Origin: Elusimicrobiaceae bacterium
GTDB lineage: Bacteria; Elusimicrobiota; Elusimicrobia; Elusimicrobiales; Elusimicrobiaceae
DNA: 64,000 nucleotides
NCBI GenBank assembly: GCA_017520185.1
Contig: JAFXGO010000030.1
Span: forward strand, 167,003-231,002
Direction: 5' to 3'
A program made the position numbers and the translations under genes. Positions 61,248 to 64,000 of this stretch are shown here, one piece after another. How positions within the stretch are numbered: the first letter of the stretch is position 1; every line of letters begins with the position of its first letter. Under the pieces are notes generated by a model. It searched no databases, was not told the DNA's origin, and worked only from the letters and a program-made list of their open reading frames with translations.

Positions 61248-61518
61248 TTAAAACCTTTTGGGCAGGAAAGAATATAACCTCTTTACCTGTTCATCAGTCA
61301 AAAGCAAAGAATCCCGCCTTAATGCTTCAAATTTAGGGGTATGATCCACATTAGGCAGATATAGCCCTGTATGTAGTAGCCACGCTACGATATTTTAAAT
61401 GGATTTATTTTTATACTCCTAGTCATTACTTCTTAAAACAACTCCAAATAGAATCCACGTAATCGCCTTTGCTTTGTGCTACGGAATTATTTAATGTCGT
61501 AAAGTAATCCTCCCGTTT
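61248..61518 (-). pseudogene. Protein-coding remnants
   Basis: Two short minus-strand open stretches without starts: 61426-61518 (REDYFTTLNNSVAQSKGDYV...SIWSCFKK then stop) and 61248-61394 (NIVAWLLHTGLYLPNVDHTP...RLYSFLPKRF then stop). Both end in natural-looking C-termini and lie downstream of the pilin gene on the same strand. They may be C-terminal pieces of two former genes; families not recognised. Confidence 0.35.
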
Positions 61519-61531
61519 TTAGCGGGAGGAT
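61507..61531. repeat. Perfect 9-bp inverted repeat
   Basis: ATCCTCCCG / CGGGAGGAT with a 7-nt loop, between the pilin terminator and the gene scraps. No T-run of note. Confidence 0.6.
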
Positions 61532-61548
61532 AGGAAGTATGAACAATA

Positions 61549-61588
61549 AAAATACACCCCCATTTATTCATAAGGGGAGTGTTTTTTA
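61549..61588 (-). terminator. Terminator of the pilin gene
   Basis: ACACTCCCC / GGGGGTGT with a 12-nt loop followed by ATTTTT on the minus strand. Confidence 0.8.
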
Positions 61589-61593
61589 GTCAA

Positions 61594-62121
61594 CTAATCC
61601 GTATAGCAATTAGAACTACTTATACACAAGCTAGAGGAAGAGGTGGATACTGGTAAAGCTACTTTACACATTTTAGCTCCCCAGTCAGAAAAGGGGCTAC
61701 AGACTTTCTTATTATCCCTTATTGACAACCAATATTCCCAGGAACCTCCCTTCTCTCGAACTGCTATAAATCCGGCATCCTTATAGCTACTATCAGTATA
61801 ATAGTAAAAGCCATTTCTCCTCAAATTAGATTGGGCATAACCAAACGCATTTTCGGGAATACCTCCGCCAGTTGCGACAGAACCATCCTCGTTAGTAAAA
61901 GAAATGGTCAAATATTCCAAGGGATAGGTTACTCCGTTTGTCCCCATTTCCATATTTTTTATGGCTTGAGCTGTTTTAATGGCTCCCAACGTTGTCCATG
62001 CTTCAGAAATACGAGCCTTTTCAACTGCATTTTGATATTTCGGCAAAGCAGTCGCAGACAATATTCCAATAATAAGAACAACCACTAATAATTCTATTAG
62101 CGTAAAACCTTTTTTATTCAT
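61594..62121 (-). CDS. Type IV prepilin-like protein
   Basis: 175 residues from the ATG at 62121 (TAGGAGGATTATT); the longer frame upstream lacks a ribosome site. Short leader MNKKG, then the processing site G/FTLIE and a hydrophobic helix ([20 protein letters not shown]). The globular part is mixed beta with an ACSP/CKVALP region, and the C-terminal [10 protein letters not shown] can form the pilin disulfide loop. Processed by prepilin peptidase and assembled in a pilus or pseudopilus. No assembly genes nearby; solitary pilin genes are common in Elusimicrobia. Confidence 0.9.
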   Translation of the reverse strand: MNKKGFTLIELLVVVLIIGILSATALPKYQNAVEKARISEAWTTLGAIKTAQAIKNMEMGTNGVTYPLEYLTISFTNEDGSVATGGGIPENAFGYAQSNLRRNGFYYYTDSSYKDAGFIAVREKGGSWEYWLSIRDNKKVCSPFSDWGAKMCKVALPVSTSSSSLCISSSNCYTD

Positions 62122-62565
62122 AATAATCCTCCTAAGTAAGTTGCTCGTAATAGTATACTCTTTTAAAAGCAACTTTCCATATCTTTTTATTAAAACCTTC
62201 TTGTAGAGCTTTTACAACAAAACAAACGGCATACTACTCAAAGCAGGCAAAAACAATGTTAAATTACCTCTATTATATCAAAAAAAGGGTCAAGCGTTTA
62301 TTATTTGTTCTTTTTTTCAATCAATAAACAACACCTTTTTCTATGCCGTTTCCTTGCTAATTCAAACAAAAAAAGTTTCCTCTTTCTGTGCCGTTTCTCC
62401 GCCCTTTAACCCGTCTATAAAATTCTTAGTGAGAAGCGTGGATTTTATGAGTGTAGGGTGGCGGTCTTTTTGCTTCTTTTTCTGCCGACAGAAAAAGAAC
62501 CAAACTTCCCGCCTAAAAACGGTTAGGATATACTATAATAAAGAAAACTGCACAAGGATCTTTCT
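62122..62565. other. Intergenic stretch upstream of pilin and EIIA remnant
   Basis: 444 bp, A/T-rich. On the minus strand TATACT at about 62149-62154 may be the pilin -10 box. It holds an 11-bp perfect hairpin (62473-62498), and the plus-strand -10-like TATACTATAAT at about 62530 in front of the EIIA remnant. CTATGCCGTTTCC/CTGTGCCGTTTCT is repeated at 62341 and 62388. No gene is seen. Confidence 0.5.
62473..62498. repeat. Perfect hairpin TTCTTTTTCTG/CAGAAAAAGAA
   Basis: An 11-bp inverted repeat with a CCGA loop. Could be a terminator in either direction or a mobile-element edge; not assignable. Confidence 0.5.
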
Positions 62566-63096
62566 ACGCCTGAAACACTAACCGTCTTTTCCCCTTTAGC
62601 AGGACAAGCCGTATCGTTAGAGCAAGTGCCCGATCCCGTTTTCTCCGAAAAAATGCTGGGAGACGGTATAGCCATAGAACCTTCCGAAGGGATTTTGTAT
62701 GCTCCTTTTGATGGTAAAATTATTAATTTTAATAAAGCCCTTCACGCTTTGGTTATTGCCAAAGATAATTTTGAGCTTCTCATCCATGTCGGATTAGAAA
62801 CCGTACATTTACAGGGAGAAGGCTTCAAAGCCTTTGCCAAAGAAGGAGAGGAAATAAAACAGGGCCAAAAATTGTTGGAATTTGATTTATCTTTTTTAAA
62901 AAATAAAGTTCCCAGCACTTTGGTTATGTTGGTGCTGACCGCCCCCGCGGATGTTCCCGTGTTTGATAAATTTTCCGGTGAAATTAAAGTAGGGGATTTA
63001 CTATGCAAAGCCGGAGATTCTTCTCACGAGGCTACCGCCGTTTCCTCTTGCGCTTCTTCCGAGCAATACATTGATTTTCCCCCGTTACGGTTTTAA
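62566..63096 (+). pseudogene. PTS glucose-type EIIA domain, start codon lost and 3' frameshift
   Basis: Crr-like EIIA: TLTVFSPLAGQAV, DPVFSEKMLGDGIAIEPSEG, the active-site His in LLIHVGLETV, and LQGEGFKAFAKEGEEIKQGQ. At the expected start, 7 nt after AAGGA (62554-62558), the codon is ACG rather than ATG, and no good in-frame ATG precedes the conserved region. At the 3' end a run of five C (63079-63083) puts the frame into a stop, although the next frame continues directly as an HPr domain; six C would restore a continuous EIIA-HPr fusion. Probably inactive. Confidence 0.8.
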
Positions 63097-64000
63097 ATCC
63101 CAATGGGTTACATGCCCGCCCTGCCGGTGTTTTTGCCAAGTTAGCAGGCAAGCACCCCGAAAAAGTTCAAATTTTATTCGGAGAAAAAACCGCCAATGCA
63201 AAAAGTGTTGTTGAAATTATGGGTTTGGCTTTATCAAAGGGTGATAATATTGTTCTGCGTGCTAAAGGGCATAAATTTGATACCAAGCATAATTATCCGT
63301 TCAATCGTCTTATAAAATGTGAACATTGTGGACATTATATTCTAGGGGAGAAAGCAAAAAAGAAATATATGTACTATCGGTGTGCTCATTACGATAAAAG
63401 ACATAAAAAGAACAGTTATTTGAAGGAATCAGAATTGCTAGATGGTTTGTCTGGTATTGTAAAGGATGTGGAATTACCTAAGGAAGTGGTAAAAGTTTTG
63501 ATTAAAGGGTTAAAACAAAAAGGAATAAAGGCGAATCGGATTAGTAATAATACTAAGATTATCCTTGAACAAGAATTAAAAAAGGTCCAATCTCGCCTTG
63601 ATGCCTTGTTAGATATGAGATTAGATGGCAAGATTGATGATGCAACTTATCAGGAGAAAAACAACAAATTAGTAGAGGAAAGAGCCCATATAGAGTCCGA
63701 ACTATCTGTTAGGAACAATGACCCTGAAGGAGCAACAAAGGCTATAGCAGGCTTGGAGATTTTATCAGGGCTTGAAAAGTGCTATAAAAATGCTGATAAA
63801 TACGGCAAGGCAGATTTGCTTAGGGTAGTAGGGGAACGATATACTCTATCTGCAGGTAATAAAATAGTAGTGGAGTATAAGGAGCCGTTTAAGGCTATTT
63901 ATGAAGCAAAACTAAAGAATGGGGGCGAAGAGCAATCTTCGCTTCCCAATAAAAAAACAGCCCAATTAAATCAGGGCTGTTTAGAAAATTATGCTGAAAA
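63075..64000 (+). pseudogene. HPr fragment fused in frame to the C-terminal part of a large serine recombinase
   Basis: Open to the window edge. First ~60 codons: HPr domain with NPNGLHARPAG (active His) and NAKSVVEIMGLALSKGD (regulatory Ser present). Near 63270-63285 it changes without a stop into recombinase sequence: KHNYPFNRLIKCEHCGHYILGE...YYRCAH, the zinc ribbon of large serine recombinases, then their coiled-coil region (LKKVQSRLDALLDMRLDGKI) and C-terminal end. The catalytic resolvase domain is absent. HPr is cut at about residue 62 of 85. The join marks an insertion or deletion involving an integrative element. No start codon of its own. Confidence 0.8.

Larger units (their letters stand above)
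60605..61593. other. Gene-poor, degraded stretch
   Basis: About 990 bp with no intact gene. It contains a perfect hairpin, a 44-codon frame (60674-60808), a promoter-like TATAAT followed by AAAGGAG-ATG-TAA, minus-strand protein scraps and three hairpins, each listed separately. It reads as remnants of inserted or decayed genes. Confidence 0.6.

Noticed and set aside
62122..62172. sigma-54 promoter before the pilin (TGGAAAGTTGCTTTT)
   Set aside because: The GG to GC spacing is too short for the -24/-12 consensus.
62354..62581. 75-residue frame upstream of the EIIA remnant
   Set aside because: Crosses a perfect hairpin and the promoter-like region, without ribosome site or recognisable features.
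63075..63096. Programmed -1 frameshift producing EIIA-HPr
   Set aside because: The C-run is not a good slippery heptamer in the EIIA frame, and the missing start codon and truncated HPr favour decay; left as a pseudogene, though not formally excluded.
1..64000. CRISPR array, rRNA genes, insertion sequence with transposase
   Set aside because: No regularly spaced repeats, no rRNA-like sequence and no transposase motifs were seen; the only mobile-element sequence is the recombinase fragment at the right end.

Overview
The window is most likely chromosome from an anaerobic, Gram-negative gut member of the Elusimicrobiota (Elusimicrobium/Avelusimicrobium-like). This rests on several genes taken together: a class III (oxygen-sensitive) ribonucleotide reductase, a type IV prepilin of the '[19 protein letters not shown]' type, an LPS-heptose nucleotidyltransferase, fermentative sugar uptake by a fructose PTS, and a very large PUFA-synthase-like polyketide synthase with its own phosphopantetheinyl transferase. 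The taxonomic call is inference; no rRNA gene is present.

Layout. 1-4.5 kb: a self-contained fructose PTS operon (1-phosphofructokinase, EIIABC, HPr, EI). 4.5-13.5 kb: a PIF1-like helicase, a ZIP metal transporter, an ECF sigma factor operon with a duplicated-repeat secreted protein, an LtaS-like membrane sulfatase, an M29 aminopeptidase and a membrane protein. 12.4-17 kb: a minus-strand lipid-related run of an AccB-like protein, AccC, RfaE2, a serine-palmitoyltransferase-like enzyme and a GNAT-like protein. 17-22.3 kb: TspO, a TPR protein and the anaerobic RNR locus, in which the glycyl-radical domain is a separate 68-residue protein. 22.4-34.5 kb: housekeeping genes (rluD, lgt, eno, phosphohexomutase, rlmN, queC, suhB, TM0106-type nuclease) and two related minus-strand small RNA candidates. 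34.7-45.4 kb: an operon of the 2783-residue multidomain synthase, a Sfp-type PPTase and an acyl-CoA carboxylase carboxyltransferase. 45.5-59.3 kb: a sigma-70 factor, tRNA-Arg, a nitroreductase, two paralogous GT-C-like membrane proteins, a GH3 enzyme, a response regulator-GGDEF, a cation antiporter, YfiH, MurI, a Ser/Thr kinase, CorA, a nucleoside phosphorylase and a TSCPD protein. 59.3-64 kb: a degraded accessory stretch with small lipoproteins, gene scraps, a pilin, and a broken EIIA-HPr gene whose HPr part runs in frame into the C-terminal half of a large serine recombinase.

How the genes fit together. Fructose enters through FruA and is phosphorylated by the HPr/EI relay to feed glycolysis (eno is present). 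The carboxylase subunits and the synthase/PPTase operon suggest malonyl-CoA-dependent production of an unusual lipid or polyketide; the SPT/GNAT pair suggests a sphingoid or ceramide-like product. Anaerobic dNTP synthesis is by NrdD + separate glycyl-radical protein + NrdG.

Points that stand out: the split class III RNR; the twin ~180-nt RNAs; threonine in place of serine in both carrier domains of the synthase; an AccB-like protein without its biotinyl lysine; and at least seven genes whose -10 box sits 6-7 nt from the start codon, a leaderless-mRNA signature. All family assignments come from reading motifs by eye; no searches were run.
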